Shown here: positions 5,488-12,821 of the stretch, in pieces
Layout of the letters: each line of letters starts with the position of its first letter
How positions within the stretch are numbered: the first letter of the stretch is position 1
Virus record (IMG/VR): IMGVR_UViG_3300032285_001287
Coordinates: 1 to 20,058 of that record
Source of the DNA: a virus
Length of the DNA stretch: 20,058 nt
Strand: one strand, 5' to 3'
Position numbers and translations under genes: made by a program
The notes under the pieces: model-generated
What the model was told of the DNA's origin: nothing
Database searches by the model: none
What the model saw: only the letters and a program-made list of their open reading frames with translations

Positions 5488-6588
5488 TTATAGTGCTGGT
5501 AATTCATCATAGTCAATGGCATCACTCATAACACCAATGACGTAGTTTGTACTTTCGCTTTCTTGTAGGGCAGTTTGCTTCTTGCTTGTGTCGCTATGCT
5601 TGTTGAACCAAGGAATAGGAGTTGACTTTGGCGCAGGATTGTTGTATTTGATTCCAATGGCCTTGAGTGCGTCAAACGCTGTATAGTCTACAAACTCTCG
5701 TAGAATATTTGCGTTCAATCCGATAACAGGTCCCTTTTGGAACAAATAATCTGCCCATTCTTTTTCTTCACGAATTACATCCATATACAAATTATATACT
5801 TCTTGTTCACACTCTGCTTTTACTTCGGCAAATCGAGGATCTTCTTTAACCACTTGATTGATTAAAAAAGCCGTCCATCCTTTGTGTAGTAGTTCGTCTT
5901 GTAGGATTAGGCTAATGATATTGCCGTTACCAATGAAGATCTTATTTTCTACCATTGCAAGAGATGTTGCAAAACTAACCATGAATCTAAAGGCTTCGAG
6001 GGCGTAACTAGCATGTAAAGCCATGTAGATAGCTTTGATGTGTGTTTTTTCATTAATTTTCTCGCCTGCTTCTTTGCGACAGTTGATTGTGTGTAACGCA
6101 TCGTAGTAGTCGCCAACGGTGCTTGCCATTTCTACAATCTCTTTAGTATCATGTATAGTGTTGAATACTTCCTTAGGCACATTGTAGATGTTACGGATGA
6201 TGTGACTGTAACTACGACTGTGAATATTTGTTTCAAAGAATGTCCAGTTGTAGACTAGGGCTTCTAGTTCTGGCAGACTTACTACTGGAGTAAAGATTTG
6301 ACTAGGGCCGCGGCCTTGCAAACTGTCCAGTGCTGTTTGACGTAGCAAGTTACTGGTAAAGATATGTTTAACTGCCTCGCTAGCATCTTTAAAGTCATTA
6401 GCGTCTTTGCTTAGACTAATCTCTTCTGGTACCCAAAAGAAACCACGTGCTGTTTTTTCAAAGTCAGCAATCTTATTATACTTTACTTCTTCAAATCGTT
6501 GTATAGTTACAGGGCCTGCTGGGTCTAGAAACATCTTACGATTAAGATAGTCTGTCTTTGTGTGTAAATTATATTGTGCTTGGCTCAT
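5488..6588 (-). CDS. nrdB: Ribonucleotide reductase class I small subunit
   Basis: 366-aa radical-generating subunit. The frame is open to 6621, but the ATG at 6588 (MSQAQYNLHTK) has AGGA at 9 nt and forms TAATG with the aldolase stop. Metal and radical residues by comparison with E. coli: Asp88 (LDSLQGR), Glu119 and His123 in ETNIHSRSY, Tyr127 as the radical tyrosine, Glu198 (LEAFRF), Glu232 and His235 (DELLH). In E. coli the first motif is ETIH, so here there is one extra residue (Asn121) between the two ligands. The rest aligns without change around it. The acidic C-terminus (AIDYDELPAL) should dock to NrdA. It makes dNTP precursors with NrdA and is fed by the adjacent glutaredoxin. Confidence 0.95.
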   Translation of the reverse strand: MSQAQYNLHTKTDYLNRKMFLDPAGPVTIQRFEEVKYNKIADFEKTARGFFWVPEEISLSKDANDFKDASEAVKHIFTSNLLRQTALDSLQGRGPSQIFTPVVSLPELEALVYNWTFFETNIHSRSYSHIIRNIYNVPKEVFNTIHDTKEIVEMASTVGDYYDALHTINCRKEAGEKINEKTHIKAIYMALHASYALEAFRFMVSFATSLAMVENKIFIGNGNIISLILQDELLHKGWTAFLINQVVKEDPRFAEVKAECEQEVYNLYMDVIREEKEWADYLFQKGPVIGLNANILREFVDYTAFDALKAIGIKYNNPAPKSTPIPWFNKHSDTSKKQTALQESESTNYVIGVMSDAIDYDELPAL

Positions 6589-7244
6589 TAATATTTTCCT
6601 GATGCAAGTACTATCTTGCAAATATGTTCTAATCTTTCTATGTGTTCATAGGCACGCCACGGGCTTGTATCAATAGCAACTACTCCGTGTCCTTTGATGC
6701 CTACGATGTCATAGGCAATATTGCCCATGCTGTCTAATTTTAGTTTTTCAAAGCATTGGTCAGCAAGCTCTTGACTAATAGGAGGTACATCACCTACGTT
6801 AGGTGCTACCTTTGTGTAGCGATTGAGTTCTGGAAACTGATCACTAATAGTACTAAGGTCAATGCCGGCATGCATGGCCGCAATACAGTAAGTAGGATGA
6901 ACGTGTACAACTACACGAACCTCACCACTGTGTTGTCCCATTTCTTTTTGTAGACCAAAGTGTAATGGAATCTCTCCACTGGGCTTTAGATTGGCGCTGA
7001 TATCAGTGTATTCCATGTCTTGCCAGTTGTAACCAAATACACCGGTACCGACTCCACTATTAATCCATTTGCCAATCTGTATCTTTTTAAACTGATCAGG
7101 TTGTAGTGTTTGTTTACGCACACCACTTGGGGTAATGTAAAAGTGATTGCGGTCGTGATGGCGAATACTTACATTACCATCACGGCTGGTAATCCAATTA
7201 CGCTTGTACGCATCAACTAGTATATCACAAATAGTTTCTAACAT
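6588..7244 (-). CDS. Class II aldolase/adducin-family protein
   Basis: 218-aa protein of the L-fuculose-phosphate aldolase fold. Visible are the substrate loop NVSIRHHDRNHFYITPSG (residues 24-41), the catalytic acid in KPSGEIPLHF, the metal pair His-x-His in VVVHVHPTY, and a third histidine in IKGHGVVAI. All zinc ligands and the catalytic Glu expected in FucA are therefore present, so it is probably active. Family members cleave or epimerise sugar phosphates or dehydrate methylthioribulose phosphate, and the substrate cannot be read from the sequence. It lies between nrdA and nrdB with TAATG overlaps on both sides, so all three are made together. Such an insertion in an nrd operon is unusual and suggests a link to nucleotide or pentose supply. 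Confidence 0.88.
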   Translation of the reverse strand: MLETICDILVDAYKRNWITSRDGNVSIRHHDRNHFYITPSGVRKQTLQPDQFKKIQIGKWINSGVGTGVFGYNWQDMEYTDISANLKPSGEIPLHFGLQKEMGQHSGEVRVVVHVHPTYCIAAMHAGIDLSTISDQFPELNRYTKVAPNVGDVPPISQELADQCFEKLKLDSMGNIAYDIVGIKGHGVVAIDTSPWRAYEHIERLEHICKIVLASGKY

Positions 7245-9586
7245 TATAGTTTACATGCCTCGCAATCATCTTCAAGTTCATTATGGTATCCATTTATCTG
7301 TACCCCATTGACTTGAGTTTGTTCCGGAGTCTGTTCTTCGACCTGCTTGCTACCTGCCTTGTTGATTAGACTGTAGTAGAATGTCTTTAAACCCCATAGC
7401 TGAGCCTGCATTAAGTTCTTAGCAATCAGTGTAGTTGGTACTTTACGATCTGGGAAGTGCGCAGGATTGTAAAATGTATTTGTACTAATTGATTGGTCAA
7501 CGTAGGCCGCAAGTACTGCGGCTGTTTTAATATAGCCGACACAGTCTTTTTGATCCCACATCATTTGATACTTGTTCTTGAGTTTTGCATACTCTGGAAC
7601 TACCTGTGTAAATGATCCTGCCTTTGATTCCTTAGTACTGATAAGGCTCATAGGCATTTCAATACCATTAGTACTGTTAATAACAACACTTGAACTTTCT
7701 ACTGGAGCAATGGCCATAAGTGTAGCGTTGCGAACACCGTACTGTTTCATATTAGTGCGTAGTGTTTCCCAATCTAGTTCCGGGGTAAAGTCTGCTAGTT
7801 CGTTAGCACCTTTAGCTCGTAGCTCCCACGGAAACATACCCTGACCGTATCGTGTGTGTGAGCTATGCTGACAAGCGCCACGCTCTCGGGCCAACTCAAC
7901 TGTTGCTTCCGTTAAGTAGAATGCCTGATGCTCCATCCAAGATTTAACATCTTGAAGTGCATCCTTCTCGCCATAGCGTAAGCCACGCTTGGCATGCCAG
8001 TAGGCTAGATTAGTAACACCGATGCCTAGTGGTTGTATCTCATCATTGCTTAACTTAGATTGAATGGATAAGAAATCTTGGTAATCAAGTATGTTGCATA
8101 GACTACGCTGTAAAATACGGCAAGCACGGCGCATGTCTTCTGGATTACGGAATGCTCCCCAGTTGATCGAGCCGAGTGTGCAAAGAGCAATGCGGCCGTC
8201 CACATCATCAAGACGCTTAAAAGATTTAGTAGGTAAAAGTATTTCACAGCAAAGATTACTCTGGTAAATGGTGTGATACTCTGGATCAAAAGGTCCTTGA
8301 TTTTGTACATTATCAATGAATACTAGATAGATGCGTCCTGTGTCAGTACGTTCTTTTAATATGCCGCCTTTGAATACATCTTCGGCATTCATAGTTTTCT
8401 TGCGTAGGTCTTTACGCTTTTCATATTTTACATACAGCTCTTCGAAAAGTTGTGTATTCTTGTAGAAAGCTTCATATAGATCTGGTACTTCGTTTGGATC
8501 AAAGAATGTTATATTTTCTTTGTTCTTGAAACGACGCCAAAAGAACGAACTAAGAACAACACCGTAGTCCATATGGCGGACACGAGTCTCTTCCGTTCCT
8601 TGATTATTTTTAAGCACAATAAGATCATCAAACTGATGATGCCAGATAGGGTAAAAAACTGTAGCACTAGCATTACGAATGCCTCCTTGACTGCATGAAC
8701 GTAAATCGCCGAACCATTTCTTTAAGAAAGGTATCATACCAGTGTGCATGATTTCGCCACCGCGAATTGGGGAGCCCAATGGGCGTAGTCGACCGATTTC
8801 CAATCCAATCCCCGCACGTTTACTGGCATACTTGGCCATCATTTCACCAGAGGCAAAAATGGAATCCAAATCATCATCACTACGAATAAGGACGCAACTA
8901 CTAAACTGCTTAGTAGGAGTTCCAAGACCAGCCAAAACGGGAGTAGCAAGAGTAAACAGGCCATCTGAAGCACAGTTATAATACTCTTTAATATAACGCA
9001 TCCTAGCCGCATTAGGCTCTTCTTTATGGAATACTGTAGCGGCTGCCACCATGTATCTAATTTGAGGAGTTTCATAAATTTCCTTTGTCGCACGATTGCG
9101 TACCAAATATTTTTCAATTAACTGCTCAATGGCCGCATATGAATAAGTCTCATCTTTTTCGTGATCTAGCATTGCGTCCATTTTGTTCCAGTCATCCTCT
9201 GTGTACCACTCAAGAAGCTCTGGTGTGTAAAGACCAACTTCGACATTTTTCTTTACAATCGTGTAGAGGTGGGGAACCTCGTATTGTCCATATACATCCT
9301 TACGGAGCATGCTCAGTCGCTGTTTGCCAGCTACATATTGATAATTGGTGTGTCCGACATCTGGATTGTGTTCAACGTCGATAAGGTCCACTATGGCTCT
9401 TAAGGTGATTCCGTCGATCTCAGTAGTGGTGATGCCATCGTAAAAATGTAATTGAGCTTTGATCTCAATCATCGACTGACTTACATCAGCTATACCCTGA
9501 CAAACTTTTGAAACTTGCGCTTGCCACTTTTCGATGTTTAAAGGTTCTTTGTTGCCACTTCTTTTGATTACTGTAATTTTGTTCAT
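7244..9586 (-). CDS. nrdA: Ribonucleotide reductase class I large subunit
   Basis: 780-aa catalytic subunit of normal length, uninterrupted by intein or frameshift. Residues 1-90 form the ATP-cone (ITVIKRSGNKEPLNIEKW), which senses ATP/dATP. Active-site residues are complete: Cys231 (FSSCVLI), Asn444-Leu-Cys446-Cys-Glu448 (NLCCEILLP), Cys469 (ALCTLGS), the radical-transfer pair Tyr737-Tyr738 (KTFYYS), and the C-terminal Cys775-x-x-Cys778 (CEACKL) that shuttles electrons from glutaredoxin. It reduces ribonucleoside diphosphates to deoxy forms. It heads the operon, with a consensus early promoter at 9749-9777, a 155-nt leader holding repeats, and a late-type TATAAATA at 9637-9644. The ribosome site (AAGAGA) is weak. 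Confidence 0.97.
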   Translation of the reverse strand: MNKITVIKRSGNKEPLNIEKWQAQVSKVCQGIADVSQSMIEIKAQLHFYDGITTTEIDGITLRAIVDLIDVEHNPDVGHTNYQYVAGKQRLSMLRKDVYGQYEVPHLYTIVKKNVEVGLYTPELLEWYTEDDWNKMDAMLDHEKDETYSYAAIEQLIEKYLVRNRATKEIYETPQIRYMVAAATVFHKEEPNAARMRYIKEYYNCASDGLFTLATPVLAGLGTPTKQFSSCVLIRSDDDLDSIFASGEMMAKYASKRAGIGLEIGRLRPLGSPIRGGEIMHTGMIPFLKKWFGDLRSCSQGGIRNASATVFYPIWHHQFDDLIVLKNNQGTEETRVRHMDYGVVLSSFFWRRFKNKENITFFDPNEVPDLYEAFYKNTQLFEELYVKYEKRKDLRKKTMNAEDVFKGGILKERTDTGRIYLVFIDNVQNQGPFDPEYHTIYQSNLCCEILLPTKSFKRLDDVDGRIALCTLGSINWGAFRNPEDMRRACRILQRSLCNILDYQDFLSIQSKLSNDEIQPLGIGVTNLAYWHAKRGLRYGEKDALQDVKSWMEHQAFYLTEATVELARERGACQHSSHTRYGQGMFPWELRAKGANELADFTPELDWETLRTNMKQYGVRNATLMAIAPVESSSVVINSTNGIEMPMSLISTKESKAGSFTQVVPEYAKLKNKYQMMWDQKDCVGYIKTAAVLAAYVDQSISTNTFYNPAHFPDRKVPTTLIAKNLMQAQLWGLKTFYYSLINKAGSKQVEEQTPEQTQVNGVQINGYHNELEDDCEACKL

Positions 9587-9636
9587 TCTCTTCGCTATTT
9601 CGTGTGTTGTTTTAACTGTTGTTGGGGTCTAGGAAG

Positions 9637-9644
9637 TATTTATA
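9637..9644 (-). promoter_or_regulatory. Perfect T4-type late element (TATAAATA) before nrdA
   Basis: Minus-strand TATAAATA, all eight consensus bases, 50 bp before the nrdA ATG. Together with the early promoter at 9749-9777 it suggests that the nrd operon is transcribed in two phases. Confidence 0.6.
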
Positions 9645-9683
9645 GGAGACCAAAAAATGTTAAAAACCTTTTGACTCTCAATG

Positions 9684-9703
9684 CTGTAGACACCTGTAGA
9701 CAC
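9684..9703. repeat. Tandem 10-bp direct repeat in nrdA leader
   Basis: Two adjacent identical copies of CTGTAGACAC (9684-9693 and 9694-9703), or GTGTCTACAG on the transcribed strand, inside the untranslated leader between the early promoter and nrdA. One helical turn apart, they could be a protein-binding site on DNA or RNA. They do not match the NrdR box I know. Confidence 0.65.
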
Positions 9704-9712
9704 GAAATTTAT

Positions 9713-9752
9713 TAATATTGATTCTTTTTTATCTCATCTTTAATCAATATTA
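9713..9752. repeat. 11-bp inverted repeat at nrdA early promoter
   Basis: TAATATTGATT (9713-9723) and AATCAATATTA (9742-9752) are perfect inverted copies with an 18-bp spacer. The right arm overlaps the -10 box and expected start of the early promoter; the left arm is just downstream. The geometry fits an operator pair better than an RNA hairpin. The 204-bp gap 9587-9790 holds no other gene that I can see. Confidence 0.6.
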
Positions 9753-9777
9753 TATGCGCACTTTTGACTGCTGTCAA
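9749..9777 (-). promoter_or_regulatory. Consensus sigma70 (early) promoter of the nrd operon
   Basis: Minus-strand TTGACA (9777-9772), exactly 17 bp, TATAAT (9754-9749): a 12/12 match. Expected RNA start is near 9742, leaving a leader of about 155 nt before nrdA. It should drive nrdA, the aldolase, nrdB, glutaredoxin and the 97-aa gene. Confidence 0.88.
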
Positions 9778-9790
9778 CAGGAATGAATGA

Positions 9791-11695
9791 TTATACCGAA
9801 GTAACTACACTATAAGTTAAGTAACCGGTATCGCTAGGCACGGTATTGGTATAATTTATAATAATGGATCCCGGAAGTTGACCCGGTGCCCCAGTGAATG
9901 CCGCGCCAGTGGTGTCTAGAAATGTCGCACTAAAATCAAGTCCAAGTGCTTTGGCTTCAGAAACGTCAGCGCCAGCAAATTCAAACTCGTCTGCTAATTG
10001 AACTTTGGCATTGTCAATGTCGGATGCGATTTTGATAATGCCTTCTCTAGTAAATGAGTTGGTATTGCTTTTATAAAAATATTTTATATTAAAATTAATA
10101 GAATATTGGCTAAGTCCTGTTGCTCCTGTAGACACAGGCAGTGCAAAAGCAAATGTTTTATTAGTAGTAACAGGTCCGATTAAAATTGATTTCAAACCCT
10201 GGAGGTCATATGTTGCATGCCCACCAACTTCTGCAACATATGGTGTTGATAAACTAGAATTTGAACCTAAATCAGTTGGCCTATCAGAGTATAGATTTAT
10301 ACAACTGTTCCCGGCAGATCCAAACCATATTTGTGGATAACGGACTCCTGCGGCATTGCCTGCACCGTCACAGCCAACATTGTCTAGCTTACAATCTTTA
10401 ACAGTATTGTTGTTTCCCAATCCAATATAGATGGCCTGTTTCTTTATGTTATAAAATTTTGAATTACTAATCAATACTTGTCTAGGTCCGTATAGTCTAC
10501 CAACAGTAGTGCCATCGCCTCCTAACAAATAAAATCCATAGTTACTGTTCTCTACTAGGCAGTCTGAAAATGTGTTATCACGAATATCATACTGTGTATA
10601 GGTAGCATAGGTGAAACCTTCAAACTGTAAATTTTTAAATAGATTCTTTTCACAAGTTACTAGTGAACTAAAAGATGAAAATTTGATCCCGATGCTTTGT
10701 GGTCTAATTACAAGATTGTAATTGCCTTTAAAAGAAATATTTTCAAAGATACTGTTTCTTACAGCATCTAAACTCATACCAGTATTCGCACCAGTCGTTG
10801 TCTCAATAGTCAACCCGCTCATGCTAATATATCGAGGTTGGTTAGTTGATAATGTGGTACCGATTACACTAGGATGACCGATAGTTGAAGTGTCATTTAC
10901 AAACCTAATTGCTGGAGTATCTGATACTATTGAAAAACTTTGATTGGTCAGCGCAGAACTTACAGTAGCAGACATTGAAAGACTTACACCTGGTGTAACA
11001 GATATCACAGTTGCAGTTGAATTGATACCGTTTCCAATAACCACTGACCCAATCATGTCAGCAGTAGCTTGACTAGTATACATGATATATGATCCGTTTG
11101 CCACACTTCCAGTTATAGTAACTGTTGGATTATAACTAATTTTGGTTTTTTCAATGCCAGCACCTTGTATAGTTGCATAGCTGGGAATATACAATGGTTT
11201 TTTAGTAACATATACACCAGGTGGCATGTAAAGCACTACTCTTTTTGTAGTACCTGCACTGGTATTTGCATTAGCTGGGGTAGTAGTGTTTAAAAATAAT
11301 TGATCAATTGCTCGTTGTAGTGCAACTGAGTCATCAGTAGAACCATCACCTTTAGCATCAAAGTCTTTTACTGATACAGTATCTTCTAAACGTACCTGTA
11401 GTAATCTTGATGTAGGATTATTAGCATCTTGCCCAGTGACCACTGTAACGTCATTGGACTTGTAGATATAACTAATAACATTAAGGATATTGCCCTGAGA
11501 ACTTAGGTCATTAACTGTTAGGATTTTTGTATTGCCAACGCCCGGACTGCCCTCGCTAACTGCACCGTTACCTATGTAAAGTTCTTGAGAGTCAATGGCC
11601 CATGCTAATTCACCACTAGCTAACTGAGGCAACCCTGTTCCTGAGCCAATTTGCCCGCGACGTACTTGAATTCTGCTTATTTGAACGACAGCCAT
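9791..11695 (-). CDS. Tail fibre/tailspike with Mtd-like N-terminus and beta-helix
   Basis: 634-aa protein. Residues 1-50 (VQISRIQVRRGQ, LASGELAWAIDSQELYIGNG) match the virion-anchoring N-terminus seen in major tropism determinant and hyaluronidase-like phage proteins. Residues about 105-190 carry the pectate-lyase-superfamily signature (VSVKDFDAKGDGSTDDSVAL, then VVLYMPPGVYVTKKPLYIPS and the TIQGAG turn), followed by many short strands with Asn/Ser/Gly turns up to about residue 480, a right-handed beta-helix. The C-terminal 150 residues look like a separate tip domain. Such proteins bind or cleave host surface polysaccharide. A good ribosome site (GAGGA at 8 nt) and a late element at 11717-11723 fit virion expression. 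The catalytic residues cannot be assigned. Confidence 0.87.
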   Translation of the reverse strand: MAVVQISRIQVRRGQIGSGTGLPQLASGELAWAIDSQELYIGNGAVSEGSPGVGNTKILTVNDLSSQGNILNVISYIYKSNDVTVVTGQDANNPTSRLLQVRLEDTVSVKDFDAKGDGSTDDSVALQRAIDQLFLNTTTPANANTSAGTTKRVVLYMPPGVYVTKKPLYIPSYATIQGAGIEKTKISYNPTVTITGSVANGSYIMYTSQATADMIGSVVIGNGINSTATVISVTPGVSLSMSATVSSALTNQSFSIVSDTPAIRFVNDTSTIGHPSVIGTTLSTNQPRYISMSGLTIETTTGANTGMSLDAVRNSIFENISFKGNYNLVIRPQSIGIKFSSFSSLVTCEKNLFKNLQFEGFTYATYTQYDIRDNTFSDCLVENSNYGFYLLGGDGTTVGRLYGPRQVLISNSKFYNIKKQAIYIGLGNNNTVKDCKLDNVGCDGAGNAAGVRYPQIWFGSAGNSCINLYSDRPTDLGSNSSLSTPYVAEVGGHATYDLQGLKSILIGPVTTNKTFAFALPVSTGATGLSQYSINFNIKYFYKSNTNSFTREGIIKIASDIDNAKVQLADEFEFAGADVSEAKALGLDFSATFLDTTGAAFTGAPGQLPGSIIINYTNTVPSDTGYLTYSVVTSV

Positions 11696-11716
11696 GAAAA
11701 ATATCCTCTTATGGAA

Positions 11717-11723
11717 TATTTAT
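11717..11723 (-). promoter_or_regulatory. T4-type late promoter element (ATAAATA)
   Basis: Minus-strand GATAAATA followed by TTCC, 21 bp before the tail-fibre start at 11695, touching the TGA stop of the exonuclease gene. 7/8 match to the late consensus. Confidence 0.6.
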
Positions 11724-12442
11724 CAGTTCTGTTTATAGTACTGTTCCACGCGATCCCACCATTTAGCTTCCCAATAGCTAAAATCTTCGGGTTTTAAGAT
11801 AAATTCCTGATATGTAGGTTCTTCAACAACAACTAATTGCTCGTTCATCTTAGGGCTAACACACATTAGAACTACACCCTTGCGAATGTTAGTTCCGTGT
11901 ATTTCGTTGTGTGCTAGAGCATAAGCTGTCAGTTGTAAGTAGTAGTCTTCAATCCACTCTTCTTTCTTAGGCTTGTTAGTTTGTTTGTAGTCTAGGATGC
12001 TTTCATCGTTTAAATGAAGTCCGCACCCATCAGTAGTTCCCGCATATAGACCTGGGTAATACAAGGGTACTTCAACACCCCAAATTTCGTTTACATTAAC
12101 GAGACCTTGTGCAATAACATGCTTGGCCATTATGTGGCTTTGTTTGCTGTAGGGATTTGTTCCGGGTTCGCTAACTACACCAGTTTTAACATAGTCTTCT
12201 AAGAACTTGTGCATCCTTGTACCGCGACCTGCGGCTTCAGTTACAATTTCTTTAGCTTTGGCTTCTCCTACACGTTTCTTCCATGCGTTGAGAGCATCTA
12301 TCTTGTCTTGGCTTTTGGTTTTATCTAAGATAGTAGTAACGGATGGAACTCGAGAACCATCCGGTGTAACGTATAATCTACGTCCTGCTACACTTTCTCT
12401 GTTTATTGGTGTGTAGTCAAACCGTTCTTTGAGTAGAGTCAT
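11723..12442 (-). CDS. PD-(D/E)XK exonuclease, MGME1-like
   Basis: 239-aa nuclease of the RecB-like PD-(D/E)XK superfamily. Motifs in order: VPSVTTIL near 32-39, GTRMHKFLEDYV at 74-85 (motif with His78), GTTDGCG with Asp138, ILDYKQT with Asp151 and Lys153, and the QLTAYALA helix with Gln170 and Tyr174. The pattern resembles the single-strand exonuclease MGME1 and many phage relatives. The likely role is trimming DNA ends or flaps during phage replication, recombination or packaging. The start (MTLLKERFDYTPINRE) fits relatives, but it lies 6 nt after the -10 box of a strong sigma70 promoter and has no ribosome site, so its mRNA may be leaderless. Confidence 0.85.
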   Translation of the reverse strand: MTLLKERFDYTPINRESVAGRRLYVTPDGSRVPSVTTILDKTKSQDKIDALNAWKKRVGEAKAKEIVTEAAGRGTRMHKFLEDYVKTGVVSEPGTNPYSKQSHIMAKHVIAQGLVNVNEIWGVEVPLYYPGLYAGTTDGCGLHLNDESILDYKQTNKPKKEEWIEDYYLQLTAYALAHNEIHGTNIRKGVVLMCVSPKMNEQLVVVEEPTYQEFILKPEDFSYWEAKWWDRVEQYYKQN

Positions 12443-12448
12443 AGGGCT

Positions 12449-12477
12449 AGTATAACTGAAAACCCCTAGGTTGTCAA
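12449..12477 (-). promoter_or_regulatory. Sigma70 (early) promoter abutting the exonuclease start
   Basis: Minus-strand TTGACA (12477-12472), exactly 17 bp, TATACT (12454-12449): an 11/12 match. Only AGCCCT separates the -10 box from the ATG at 12442, so transcription should begin at or within a base or two of the start codon. Confidence 0.8.
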
Positions 12478-12480
12478 CGG

Positions 12481-12789
12481 TTATTTAAACTTTTTATTAG
12501 CTCGATCAGCCGTTCTGTCAAGTTCACTTTGATCTTCTGGCTCTTGTCCCACTTCCGGCGAATGCTCGGCTGTTTTTAAAACAAGTCCATCTCCGTTGAA
12601 TTTATCAACTAGACGCTTTAGCTCAGGATCTGTTTCCCAACGTTTGGCAAATGCTGTATAGGAGTCGTAGTCAGTTACACCTAGTGTAGGTTCTTGTTCT
12701 TTGGCTAGTATTTGATTTAAGGCCTTCCAAGTAAAGCTAGATGTTACTCCCTCTGGACCTTGATTGTTTGCTGTGGACTGTTGACCCAT
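12481..12789 (-). CDS. Hypothetical protein (102 aa)
   Basis: 102-aa acidic, hydrophilic protein starting MGQQSTANNQGPEG, with a helical centre (ALNQILAKEQ, YTAFAKRWETDPELKRLVDKF) and a charged disordered C-terminus. A TTG at 12804 would add five residues. No ribosome site is evident, and the ATG is buried in the right arm of a 10-bp inverted repeat. It follows the 349-aa protein gene by 32 bp and is probably co-transcribed from the late element at 13898-13905. No family recognised; short size and neighbours suggest an accessory or virion-internal role. The start is the least certain part of this call. Confidence 0.65.
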   Translation of the reverse strand: MGQQSTANNQGPEGVTSSFTWKALNQILAKEQEPTLGVTDYDSYTAFAKRWETDPELKRLVDKFNGDGLVLKTAEHSPEVGQEPEDQSELDRTADRANKKFK

Positions 12790-12812
12790 TAGTATTCTAA
12801 CCAATGGGTCAA
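12781..12812 (-). repeat. 10-bp inverted repeat enclosing a start codon
   Basis: TTGACCCATT (12781-12790) and AATGGGTCAA (12803-12812) are perfect inverted copies with a 12-bp spacer. In the minus-strand mRNA the ATG of the 102-aa gene lies inside the 3' arm, so a folded stem would hide the start codon. The sequence has no T-run on that strand, so it is not a terminator. Confidence 0.65.
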
Positions 12813-12821
12813 AGTTTTCAT

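Noticed and set aside
8050-8316. Open frames antisense or shifted inside nrdA, including a hydrophobic 88-aa one
   Set aside because: They lie wholly within a well-supported reductase gene, lack ribosome sites, and their composition is a by-product of the real frame.
7244-9586. Possible intein or split in nrdA, common in phage reductases
   Set aside because: The frame is continuous at a normal 780 aa and every active-site motif is directly flanked by normal reductase sequence.
9587-9790. A short gene in the 204-bp gap before nrdA
   Set aside because: The only minus-strand ATG frames stop after a few codons. The gap is better explained as promoter and leader.
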